A stretch of DNA of 64,000 bases, taken from the NCBI RefSeq assembly GCF_000003855.2, contig NW_003101647.1:325744-389743 (forward strand), in the 5' to 3' direction. A program made the position numbers and the translations under genes. Shown here one piece after another: positions 11,530 to 21,787 of this stretch; positions within the stretch are counted from its first letter, which is position 1, and each line of letters opens with the position of its first letter. Source of the stretch: Blastomyces gilchristii SLH14081 (Eukaryota; Ascomycota; Eurotiomycetes; Onygenales; Ajellomycetaceae). The notes under the pieces were generated by a model that did no database searches, was not told the origin of the DNA, and saw only the letters and a program-made list of their open reading frames with translations.

Positions 11530-11733
11530 TGATGATACCCAGAAGGAGATACCCAAGGAGACACCGCAACCAACAACATCAACAATGACCCCTCATTACC
11601 AGAAAAAGGATGACTGGCCACCCGAACGGCTGGCCAATCTGTACATGCTGCGCCTGCAGAACTCGAAGATGAACTGGGATGAATTTCAGGATGTGCGTAG
11701 CTGAATAATGACGCGCTTATTGCCTCATCTTTA

Positions 11734-11766
<33 letters not shown>

Positions 11767-13625
11767 CTCTTTTTTCTGTTTTGTTTCTTTTCTAATTCAG
11801 TAAGTACTATTTATGCAGACATTCTACCCGAACTATCATACTCAAGTGAGGTTCAAGTTCTATGTAAGTGGAAAGAATATCTGAAATAATTTTTTCAGTC
11901 TCCCTCATCCCCCCCCCCCCCCCCGGAGCCATTCAATTTATCTAAATAATACATCTGTACATACATTTTTACTAACTGCTCCATAGGAAGCACGAAACCT
12001 TGCGGCTAAAAATGCATTGGTAATTATTATTACTTCTTTCTCTATCAAGATATGAAAAAAGTATCTGCTACAACTAGAGGGAAATATGACATGTTTAGTT
12101 AACAATGGGATCTAGCAAAATATCTCTCCCGCCCATCTTCCAAACAACATGCAGCCCCGGAGCCGCAAGCCCGGACATACACGTGAGAAGTTCTACGGTG
12201 AAAGCGAAGTGGATGACTCCGACACTGATAGTGAGGGTGGTGATATCATGTATCAGACTGAGAATACCTCTGCAGGCCCTGATATCGCTGTGAGTCGCTG
12301 GCGCTCCACTTCCCTATAATGTACATATACATATACATGTACATGAGTACATGATATATACTCACCTGTCTTCCTAGAGCGCATCACACACCCTAGCCAG
12401 CAAGCCGAAACCAAAACCGAAACCTACGTCAACCCCATCAGGACGCAGAGGCGCGGGGCCCACACCTGTTTCCACAGGGACCAGATCAGGGGCACGCCCA
12501 GCCAAGCGCCCGCGCATTAGCACGTCATCGCGCCCTGCCACGCCGTCTACACCCGCATATCCCACCACTACTACCACCATAACCACCGTTAACCGTACTC
12601 GTAAACCCGCCTCTACGCCATCGCACACCCACCCACATGCACAGGCACATACCCACCCATCATCAACAACTCCAGCACCAGCGCCAACCTCAGCGCCGGC
12701 CACAGCTACAGTTACAGCACCAACCTCCACCAGCGAATTCGGCTCCAAGATCCGCTTCGACCGCCTCAACCTCACCGACTGGACTTACATCTACCACCTC
12801 GCCAAGGCCTGTCCGGCCGAGCGCGAGCGGGCCGATGCCCTCTCTCTTCGCGACAGGGAGCAGTTGCGGACCATTGCGGAGATGCGCAATCGGATGGTGG
12901 AGATGGAGGCGGAGATGGAGGAGATGAGGCGGCGGATGGAGGAGAGGGAGGCAGAGGCTGCGGCTGCGGCTGCGGCTGCGGTGGAGGTGGGTGTGGGTGT
13001 GGGTGTGGGTGTGCAGGGAGTTGAGAAGCAGGAGCACGAGCACGAGCACGAGCAGGAGCAGGAGCAGGACGGAACCGGGCAGGCGGATCCAACCTCACCA
13101 TTATCATCCCTCCTAGGAACCCACCATGGCGATGATGGTGATGGGGAAGGTCCTACCGCTACACCACCATCACCATCAACAATAGCAGCAGCAGCAACGC
13201 AAGTCTCCACGGCGCTCAAGACGCGCACGGTAGAGCTGGCGACGCTATTCGACGGGCTGTGGAAGGCGAGTTTGAAATTCATCCCGCCGTTTCAGCTGGA
13301 GGAGATGGGGATGCAGAGGGAGTGTGAGGCCGTGGTGGGGAAGATTGGCGAGATTGAGGGGGTTGCGGAGGAGTTGGGGAGGGTGGGGAGGGGGATGCAG
13401 ATGCAGATGCAGATGCAGATGCAGGTGCAGGTGCAGGTGCATGGGAATGGGAATGGGAATGGGAATGGAGATGGAGATGGAGATGGAGATGGAGATGGAG
13501 ATGGAGATGGAGATGGAGATGGAGATGGACGTTGGGATGGGGAAGGGGGTGAAGGTGTTGCTGGTGGTGACGATGGTGGTGATGTTGGTAGTGGGATGAG
13601 GATTTCGTTTGCAGTTGAAGGATGA
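11399..13625 (+). CDS. Myb/SANT-like protein with coiled coil and repeat-rich tail
   Basis: Five exons give one continuous frame of 597 residues: 11399-11692, 11819-11863, 11987-12019, 12116-12289 and 12378-13625, all joined in phase 0. The joined sequence WPPERLANLYMLRL...MNWDEFQ-D-TFYPNYHTQVRFKFY-EARNLAAKNAL resembles a Myb/SANT helix pattern with spaced Trp/Phe, suggesting DNA binding; this is inference. Downstream come an acidic patch (ESEVDDSDTDSEGGD), a basic Pro/Thr/Ser-rich linker with AKRPRI as possible nuclear signal, a coiled coil (MRNRMVEMEAEMEEMRRRME), Ala and Gly/Val repeats, a Glu/His/Gln repeat, and a C-terminal MQMQ/VQVQ then GNGN/GDGD array. Two tiny exons of 45 and 33 bp are unusual. 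Exact function unknown. Confidence 0.72.
11736..11766. repeat. Poly(T) run in intron 1 of the Myb-like gene
   Basis: About 31 consecutive T in intron 11693-11818. Intron 2 likewise carries a run of C near 11911-11924. Confidence 0.9.
13397..13527 (+). repeat. Coding 6-bp tandem repeats (Met-Gln, Val-Gln, Gly-Asn, Gly-Asp)
   Basis: Successive blocks of ATGCAG, GTGCAG, GGGAAT and GGAGAT hexamers stay in frame in the last exon, encoding dipeptide repeats. Length variation between strains would change the protein without shifting the frame. Confidence 0.9.
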
Positions 13626-15412
13626 GAAGAATTACAGCGTAGGTAATTAGGGGGGAGAAGGGGAGGAGGGGAGGTTTTTGATTTTTGATTTTTGATTTTT
13701 CTTTTCCTTTAACTGGTGCTTTTATGGCATGGTTGTTGTGTTTGTCTTTTGTCGCGAGCTGTTTTCTTGTTTCTTGTTTACTTGTTGCTTGAGTTTATAT
13801 TGTTCTCTCTCTCTCTCTCATTTACTATATTTTCTTAAGATAATAGTAATTCCTTGAGGTGGTGGTGGTGGTGGTGGTGGTGGGGGAGGTAATATGTATA
13901 TCCCAGGGGAAGCTGGGCTGCTAATGATACTTGTTCTTTAGTTACCTTTCTTTTTTTTTTTTTTTCTTCTTCTTCCGTCCAGCTACGTTAGTCAGTTGTA
14001 TGTATGTATTTAATACTATTGTAACAAACAAAGTAGTTAGCAAAGCAATGGAGTGCTTCCATATAACTAATGGATGTACAGTACAGTACATATTTTTTGC
14101 TGCTGAATGAACAGCTAGCTTTCCTTTTGATAAATAATAAATATCAGCAAGGCGCACACCTCTCATTCATTATTATCAACAACAGTTGCTCGAATTGAAG
14201 CTGGAAGATATATTATTTTTTATATACCTATACAGCCTGTATCACCACTTAACTGGGTTTTGTGTTAACACATCATCAAAAAAAAAAAAAAATAGCTGAG
14301 CTGGCAAGCAAGCAAGCAAGTCAAAGAAAGGAGGCCAATATATATATATATATATATATATATGTTAACTTCCTGGGTGATAAGACTAACATCGAGCCAA
14401 GCGGCAAATAAATAGTAAGTGCTTGTGATTAAATATGCAATTATTTATTATTTATAGGAAGCATTCACAAGTTGAATGATCTTATTTCAGGCAATATTTA
14501 GTTATTCAAATAATGGATGATCATCTCATAAGATCAACAACAGCAGTCATCAATCAATGGTGGTAGTTAACTACAGTACTCTGTACAAGCACACGAAGAA
14601 GGAAAATAGATGACAGAAGCTTGGAAATGTTTTAAATATTTATTTAAATATGACATTTCCATTTCCCTTTCCCCACGAACGAACAAACACCCATTATTTA
14701 AAAAATAACTCACCGTTTCGTGGCTGCTTTCAAGCTTGTCAATCAGTAGTTAAATACCCTTTCTTTGGTAATTTCTGAAGGGGAAATAATTATTTCTACC
14801 GTTTTACATTTAGCTCTCCATGCTTGTTGCTGCTGCTGATTGTTCTTGGACATGTTCAATTTCTGCTTATTCCCTTTTTATGTCCTCCGTTTTCTTTCCT
14901 TCATTCAAGCTCTACAAGGGATCTTACCCCCGTTCTCGTTCTCGTTCTCGGCTACAACCAAATGGAACAATCTAACATCAAAAGGAGAAGTCTGCATGGC
15001 AAAATCGTGCATTCAGGATACGGGGGACTAGGGAAAATTGCGACAGCCCTAGAGGGAGGGCCGTTGGGAAACAAGCAACTCCATTCAATGAAGGCTTGAA
15101 GCCTTGAATCCTGGAAACCCCTTCGACATGGCCTGCATATCCCCTTGGTACTCCCGTTTGCACAAACCCGAACCGTCTGTTCATTTGCCGTACGCACTCT
15201 TGTATATATATTTGGCGGCTGTTCCCGCCTCCTCGCCGTCTGCATCATGCTATGTCTTGCTCTTCAGCACTCATCTACAAGTGTGTGCGTTTGGTTGGAT
15301 ACATCATATAATGATTATCATGAATCTCTGACGGCTTATTTGATACCCCTTACACTTCTTTTACATTTACCGATCTTGAATCCCCTATTTTCTACAATTG
15401 TGTCGATTTACT

Positions 15413-15413
<1 letters not shown>
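13626..15413. other. Intergenic region
   Basis: About 1.8 kb without a supported gene. It contains a (GGT)n tract near 13858-13882, a T run near 13951, an A run near 14279 and a TA repeat near 14340-14362. The longest open frames (for example 14824-15099) have no recognisable domain. Confidence 0.5.

Positions 15414-15467
<54 letters not shown>
15414..15467. repeat. (GT)n-(GA)n microsatellite ending at the Argonaute start codon
   Basis: GT repeats at about 15414-15451 pass into GA repeats to 15467, and the presumed initiator ATG begins at 15468. The tract would be in the 5' UTR. Confidence 0.92.
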
Positions 15468-15468
<1 letters not shown>

Positions 15469-18400
15469 TGTCAGGAAAGCCACAGAGGAAAGGTCGAGGA
15501 TCAGCGCGAGTTGACCGCGGTGGTGGTGGAGGTGGCCGCGGGGGCCGGGATGGGGGTGGGCAAAGACATCCTATATTTGGACAGACTCCTGACACCCCTC
15601 GTAATAGGAGAGAGGGCGTCGCGAGTGGAGACGCCGCCCAAGCAAGCGCCATAAGTTGTGCTGGGTTCTCCGATCTGGAAATCTTCTCGTAACTACTATT
15701 TTCCATTTCCTACAAGGCGAGTTGACGGGTTAGAGCTAATGACATGAATCACTCCTCAGATATCAAAGTCATGTCCCCCAACCAAATAGTACGGTTCAGA
15801 GCGTCGAAAATCATGTCAACACTGCCGTTCTAGCCTTGAGTTCGACATCCAAGGAGCCCAAACTGCCCCAGCGTCCAACCTTCGGAACTCAAGGGAATAA
15901 AGTCACCCTATACGCAAACTATTTCGAGTTGGCCGTGAAGCAGGATCTTTCTCTCTACCGCTATAAAATCATTCTAGATCCGGATGAAAAGGGAAGACTC
16001 CCCATCGGCAGAAAAGCGAAACAGATCATCCGCCTGTTCCTGGATCAGGAGTTTTATAAGCTCAGCGACAAGATCGCCAGTGACTTTAAGTCCACCATCA
16101 TCAGCAGCGTGGAACTCGAACCTCTTCAAAAGTTGCCTTATATAGTCACGTACCAAGCCGAGGATGAGCTAGAGCCCGCTCCAAATGCCAGAATGTACAC
16201 TCTCAAAGTTACTCGCACTGGTACTCTGCAAGTTAGTGCACTGGTGGACTACCTTTCTTCTACCAGTGCAAATGCTGTATTCGGCGGCAAGGAAGAGGTC
16301 ATCCAGGCACTGAACGTCGTTATGGGATACTACCCCAAAGACTCAGAACATATCGCCAATGTCGGTACAAACAAGCATTTCTTTATAAACCCCCCTGACG
16401 TTGAAAAATGGGACTTGACCGGCGGACTAGAGGTGCTACGGGGATTCTTTGGCAGCGTCCGTGCAGCCACTGCACGCATTCTTCTGAACGTTCAAATCAG
16501 CAACGTTGCGGTGTTTGCAGAAGGTCCATTGCCTCGGGTGATGATGAGTTTCTTCCAGAGTTACGGACACAGTATGGGAAAGCTGGACAGGTTCCTAAAA
16601 TCGGTCCGCGTGCAGTTAACGCATATGAAAAAAGTTGGTAGTGATGGGCGCGAAGTCCTACCCATAAAGACTATTCTAGGCGTGGCCACTATTGATGATG
16701 GCCGCGGAATGAAAAACAAACCAAGAGTGCAGAGAGTTGGTGCCGGACCGAAGGATGTGACGTTTTACAAAGAGCCCAATGCTGATGATGAAATGTTGGG
16801 CGCAAATACTTCTAGTACAGCTGGCGCCTACGTGAGCGTGTTTGAATTTTTCAGGGACAGTGAGTAAATCTAACCTCCGAGAAAAAGCAGGAATCAGAAA
16901 CTGATATTTCTTGATTCTATAGTTCGCAAAATTACTCTGGAAAATCCCGATCTTCCCGTCGTCAATATCGGAAGCCGGGAGCGTCCGATATATTTGCCCC
17001 CTGACGTGTGCATTGTATTGCCTGGGCAGGCTCCCAATATGACTCTAAGCACGACCCAAACCCAGCAGATGATCAAGTTTGCGGTCCGCCGCCCTGCGCT
17101 AAATGCGAAGTCGATAAATACAAAAGGAGCACAGATCTTAGGCGCTTCTCAGCCTGCGAACTCCACTTTGGTAAGTGTGTTCCTAGTTTCTTTTTCTTTT
17201 TCTTTTTTCTTTTTCTTTTTCTTTTTTTCTTTTTTTCTGTCTTATATACTGAGATATTCACTCAACCCTTACTAACATAATAATATCTATCAGGCTGGAT
17301 TTGGACTTGCAGTGCAGCCGGGATTAATTACAGTGCCTGGACGAGTCTTGCAGGGCCCACAGGTCAGATATAAATCGGTAGGGAGGGATGCTCGGCCACC
17401 CACGAATCCGAATTCTGGCAGCTGGAATTTGCAACGTAATCAATTCTCAGTTGCAAAACCCCTGAAGAACTGGGCATGTCTCTGGATTCAGAAACGCGAT
17501 ACTAGTCTACCTTGGCCAGATGCTGAAACGCTTTCGAGCCAGGCATTGGATCCATTCATTAGACAGTTAAAACAATTGGGCATGACTGTTGACCAACCCC
17601 TGATTCACATATGCCCTGACGACTTTGAACGATCGATCGAAGAGCATATTGCCAGTGTGTTACAATTTAAACCTTCGCTCCAACTTATTTTCTTCATCCT
17701 CCCTGTTGTCAGCAGCATCTACAGCCGCATCAAGTACCTCTGCGATGTCAAATGGGGCGTGCATAGCATCTGCGTCGTCGCCGGCAAATTCGCCAAAGAA
17801 AGGAACTGCCAGTCGCCGGCAAATTCGCCAAAGAAAGGAACTGCCAGNNNNNNNNNNNNNNNNNNNNNNNNNNNNNNNNNNNNNNNNNNNNNNNNNNNNN
17901 NNNNNNNNNNNNNNNNNNNNNNNNNNNNNNNNNNNNNNNNNNNNNNNNNNNNNNNNNNNNNNNNNNNNNNNNNNNNNNNNNNNNNNNNNNNNNNNNNNNN
18001 NNNNNNNNNNNNNNNNNNNNNNNNNNNNNNNNNNNNNNNNNNNNNNNNNNNNNNNNNNNNNNNNNNNNNNNNNNNNNNNNNNNGAAATGGTCTCGGGGCT
18101 CCGACGAGCCTCCTCCAAAATCCCGCCTGGCGGCTCTGGGCCAAACAACCACCCGCCACCCGCCTACCCCGGAAAACATCCCTCCGTGTACCGCGACGGC
18201 GTCTTCAAGAAGGGGCAGTACAAACACCGTCCCTGAACGAAGGAACCTGCCCCCTGCTCCAAAAAGGCCTGCCCGCCTCCCCTATACCCCGGCGGCAAGC
18301 AGGACACCGCAAAGAGGCCTCCCGCGCGCCCTCTCGGATCATCATCCGTCGGCCAAGGCGGCAACAACACGCGGCTTTCTTTGGCCTCCCGCGCCCGCCG

Positions 18401-18957
18401 CCGCCGACCGCCTCCTTCAACCCGCGCAACGGCACCGTCGTCGACCGCGCCGTCACCGACGCCCGCAACTGGGACTTCTTCCTGCAGGCCCACACCCCGC
18501 TGCACGGCACCGCCCGCCCGGGCCACTACTACCCCGTCTACGACGAGATCTTCCGCTCCAGCGTCGTCAAGCCATCCCTGGCCAGACTGACGGGTGGCAT
18601 CGGGGCGAACGTGGCGGATGCGGTCGAGGCGCTGACTCATAATATGTGCTATCTGTTCGGGCGTGCGACGAAGTCGGTGAGCGTGTGTCGCCGGCGTATT
18701 ATGCGGATCTGGTCTGTACGAGGGCTAGGTGTTATTTGAGTAGGTTGTTTGAGGCGGGGTCGGCGGCGGGGTCTGTAGCGGCAGGGTCTGTGGCGGTGGG
18801 TGGTCGATAAAGATAAAGTTTGGAGGTGGGGTTGGCGAAGTTGTCTACGGTTACGCCGCAGGGGGGGGAGGGGGATGGAGGGAATGATCAGCAGGAGGCT
18901 AGGGTAAGTGAGGTGAGGATCCATGAGTTGGTGAGGGATTCGATGTTTTACATTTAG
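15468..18957 (+). CDS. Argonaute (QDE-2-like), interrupted by gap and indels
   Basis: Small-RNA-guided effector of RNA interference. Exons 15468-15688, 15760-16859, 16923-17170 and from 17294 join in consistent phase. Exon 1 is an RG-rich tail. Exons 2-3 give the N domain (QRPTFGTQGNKVTLYANYF), linker 1 (GLEVLRGFFGSVRAA) and PAZ end (PVVNIGSRERPIYLPPD). Exon 4 gives linker 2 (VPGRVLQGPQVRYK) and MID (ICPDDFERSIEEHIASV, RIKYLCDVKWGVHSICVV). The gap removes the first catalytic Asp of PIWI. After the gap VYRDGV (second catalytic Asp) and QAHTPLHGTARPGHYYPVYD (catalytic His region) remain, but frames change several times. A frame ending DSMFYI and stop at 18955-18957 matches a typical Argonaute C-terminus. 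In-frame stops at 18808 and 18814 precede it. The damage may be consensus error rather than a pseudogene. Confidence 0.88.
17778..17847 (+). repeat. 35-bp perfect tandem duplication at gap edge
   Basis: The 35 bases at 17778-17812 are repeated exactly at 17813-17847, and the N run begins at 17848. The second copy shifts the Argonaute frame. The position suggests an assembly or scaffolding artefact. Confidence 0.97.
17848..18083. other. Assembly gap (236 N)
   Basis: Run of undetermined bases inside the Argonaute gene, covering the MID-PIWI junction and the first part of PIWI. Confidence 1.
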
Positions 18958-19740
18958 GAGGGTGGTTTGGGATGGGTGAAGCTAGGAGGAATTATTTTGT
19001 TTTGTTTTCTTGGATGCATGTGTATTTTCTTCTAGGTATAACTAGATGACTTGTTGTGTTACACGGTGAATCTCTAACGTTCTACTTTTGTCAGTATTAC
19101 CTGCATTCTATAGGGAGAAATTACACTTTATCACGAATATATCTGTCTGTGGGAAAAGTAAGATGCGAGAAGTGTTTTGAGGAGGTACATTGTACATGTA
19201 CATACAATTGAAGTGACTGGTGGTTTTGGAGCGAGTTAATTCAAGCTAAATAATCATACAACAGAACCGGAAATTTTCAAGAAAGGGAAAGATGGAAAGA
19301 GGAAGTCTTGAGAACAAACGGGCAAGAAGGAAGGGAACAAGCGGATAAACTAAACATTATAAAAAACAGGGAGCGGGACAGAAGTAAGAGATGCATGTAA
19401 ATTCAAAAGGGTTCGAGGATAGGGTGACAGTTGGTTGGCGGTAATAAAAGGTGTTTTATGGTAAACGCACAAGACAGATGCTTAATAGATTAAAATAAAA
19501 ACGGAGATGGACGATCTTCTCCAATTCCTTTTGTTTTTTATATCCCCCTTTCTTTTTCCTTTGCTCTTCTTTTTGGTCCCATGCTGTTGTAATTCAAGGA
19601 GTAGTCCAGAAAAATGATTAACAGAGATGGAGAAAATCAGCGAAAAATAAAAATACAAGATTTGACTTGCTATAGGATAGAAGCGCTCATAACGGAGGGT
19701 ATACAGGATAATTCAACTACTTTTCTTCCTCAATTCCTCT
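18958..19740. other. Intergenic region between convergent genes
   Basis: About 780 bp between the presumed Argonaute stop and the PDB1 stop. No gene or RNA is recognised; probably 3' UTRs. Confidence 0.5.
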
Positions 19741-21147
19741 TTATACCCGCAGCAACTTAGCAGCATGCGTGACAATTGTATCGTCCTGCGGGAAACTCAT
19801 CTGCTCCAGCTTGAACGCGTACGGTGTTGGCACTTCGGCACCGGTAACCCGGACAGCGGGCGCCTGGAGATAATCGAACGCATACTCCATCGACAGCGCA
19901 AGGATTTCAGAACCAACGCCGAACATGGGGAAGCCGGATTCGACTGCCATCAGGTGGCCGGTCTTCTTCACGGACTTGATGATGGTGTCGATGTCGAGGG
20001 GCTTGATGGAACGCAGGTTGATCACTTCAGCCTCGACGCCGTATTTCTGTTTCAGTTCTGCGGAGGCGCGCATGGCTTGGCCGACGCAACGGGAGAGGGA
20101 GACAATGGTCAGGTCTTTGCCGACGCGCTCAATCTTGGCTTTGCCGATGGGGAGGACGAAGTCGTCTTTTTGCGCGGCTTCGCTCATGGGGAAGGACTCG
20201 CCGTACATGAGTCTGAGGGAGTGAGGTTGATTAGTTTAAATGTTGGTCCTTTATATGTACAATTTCCTCGTGCATATTGCACACGAGGCAGGTTATCTCT
20301 GGGTATACTCACTCGTTTTCGAGGAATACAACCGGGTTAGGGTCGCGGATTGCAGCCTTGAGGAGTCCCTTTGCATCTTCGGCACTCCATGGGGTGAGCA
20401 CCTTGAGGCCGGGGATCGATCCGTACCAGGCGGAATAATCCTGGGAGTGTTGGGCAGCGACACCAGCGGCAAAGCCGTTGGGTCCTCTGAAAGTGATATT
20501 ACATGGCTGAATGCCGCCGGACATATAATGTGTTTTGGCTGCGGAGTTTACGATCTGGTCGATTGCCTGCATGGCGAAGTTGAAGGTCATGAATTCGCAC
20601 TAGATCAATCACACCAAGCATCAGCATACGTTTTTCCCACTCATACATAGATATTCAGGTTCTGGGGCACTCACCACAGGGTGTAGTTCAGCTAGGGCAG
20701 CTCCGACGGCCAAGCCGCAGAATCCTGCTTCTGTGATGGGGGTATCGATGACTCTTCTGGGTCCGAATCGGTCCAGCAGGCCCTTCGTTACCTTGTATCT
20801 GAATTGGGAAAGAAGTTAGCATTGCTGTAATATCATACATTCATATATATATATATATATATATATGGGGAAGGAAAAGAGAGAATAGCTACTCACGCTC
20901 CGTTATACTGCGCAACCTCCTCACCCAGGATAAACACCTTGTCATTGAGGGTGAGCTCCTCTGCAAGGGCATCATTGAGAGCTTCTCTGACTGTAATCTC
21001 TTTGGTTCCGCTTGGGGTAGCATATGTGCGTCGTTGGAAAACTGGAGGAGGGCATACTGCTGGTCTAAAGGCAGCTCGGAGGGGAGCGGAGCAGAAGCGT
21101 GTGGATACCAAGCGTGAAGCTGGTCTGAGTAGTCTTGGGGCAGCCAT
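19741..21147 (-). CDS. PDB1: Pyruvate dehydrogenase E1 component, beta subunit
   Basis: Mitochondrial E1 beta, which with E1 alpha decarboxylates pyruvate using thiamine diphosphate and feeds acetyl-CoA to the TCA cycle. Four exons: 21147-20897, 20798-20675, 20599-20313 and 20212-19741. They total 1134 nt, 377 residues, with all phases consistent and GTGAGT donors for all three introns. The N-terminal 30 or so residues are Arg-rich and lack acidic residues, as in a mitochondrial presequence ([20 protein letters not shown]). Conserved segments: [37 protein letters not shown] with the cofactor-contacting Glu, [35 protein letters not shown], and [13 protein letters not shown] to the C-terminus. 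The gene is intact. It is divergent from the phosphatase gene. Intron 1 carries a TA microsatellite. Confidence 0.95.
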
Positions 21148-21787
21148 TGGGGGCAGTGGAAGATAAAATAAAAAGCAGTTAAACCCAGCTAGCTACCTGC
21201 AAGTCAGAGAGACCAAAACCACGAGAGAGAGCAAGAGAATTGAGAATTGAAGCGCAAGAGAGAACGCCTCTTCCAAGACCGCGGTGAGAAACAAAGCGAA
21301 TGAGAAGTTGCATATTTCCGGATTTGGGTGGGCTTGGCGCTGCGACTTGTTGGGCTGACTCAGCAGACTCAGGAAAAGTCACATGAGCTGCTCAACAAAA
21401 TCGATCGGGTTGCCGGTTTGGGTAGAGACACTATCCGGATTAGGCAATAAAACGGGCAGCCGCCCCACAGCAGATCCAGCAATCAGAAGCGGAGATCTGG
21501 ATCCACTGCTGGCGATTAGTCATCTTAAGTTCCCTGTTCCGGCTAACGGCCGACCCAAAACAGTTCCATTCGTGGGGGTGACATCAGCCGCAACAACCCT
21601 AACTACCAGATCTTGTCTATAATATTATTCTGTACGGAGTACTCCGTATATCAGATATCAGATCTCTATCTCACCACATCGAGTACATATACGGAGTACA
21701 GACAGCAAAGCTCGTTTATTGTATCTAATATATAGTTAGAAATATTCAGTTATGTCATTATAGTCTTAGCTACTTACACGAGCAGTC
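21148..21787. other. Divergent promoter region PDB1 / phosphatase
   Basis: 640 bp between two divergent starts. It contains a 16-bp perfect palindrome at 21633-21648 and a further half-site near 21690-21700. No other gene is seen. Confidence 0.6.
21633..21648. promoter_or_regulatory. Palindrome TACGGAGTACTCCGTA
   Basis: Perfect 16-bp inverted repeat about 140 bp upstream of the phosphatase start. A direct half-site (TACGGAGTA) follows about 40 bp downstream near 21689. Dyad symmetry suggests a site for a dimeric regulator or a small dispersed element. Function is inference. Confidence 0.5.

Noticed and set aside
14824..15331. Several overlapping open frames before Argonaute
   Set aside because: Low-complexity, found on both strands, no homology recognised; composition is like noncoding sequence.
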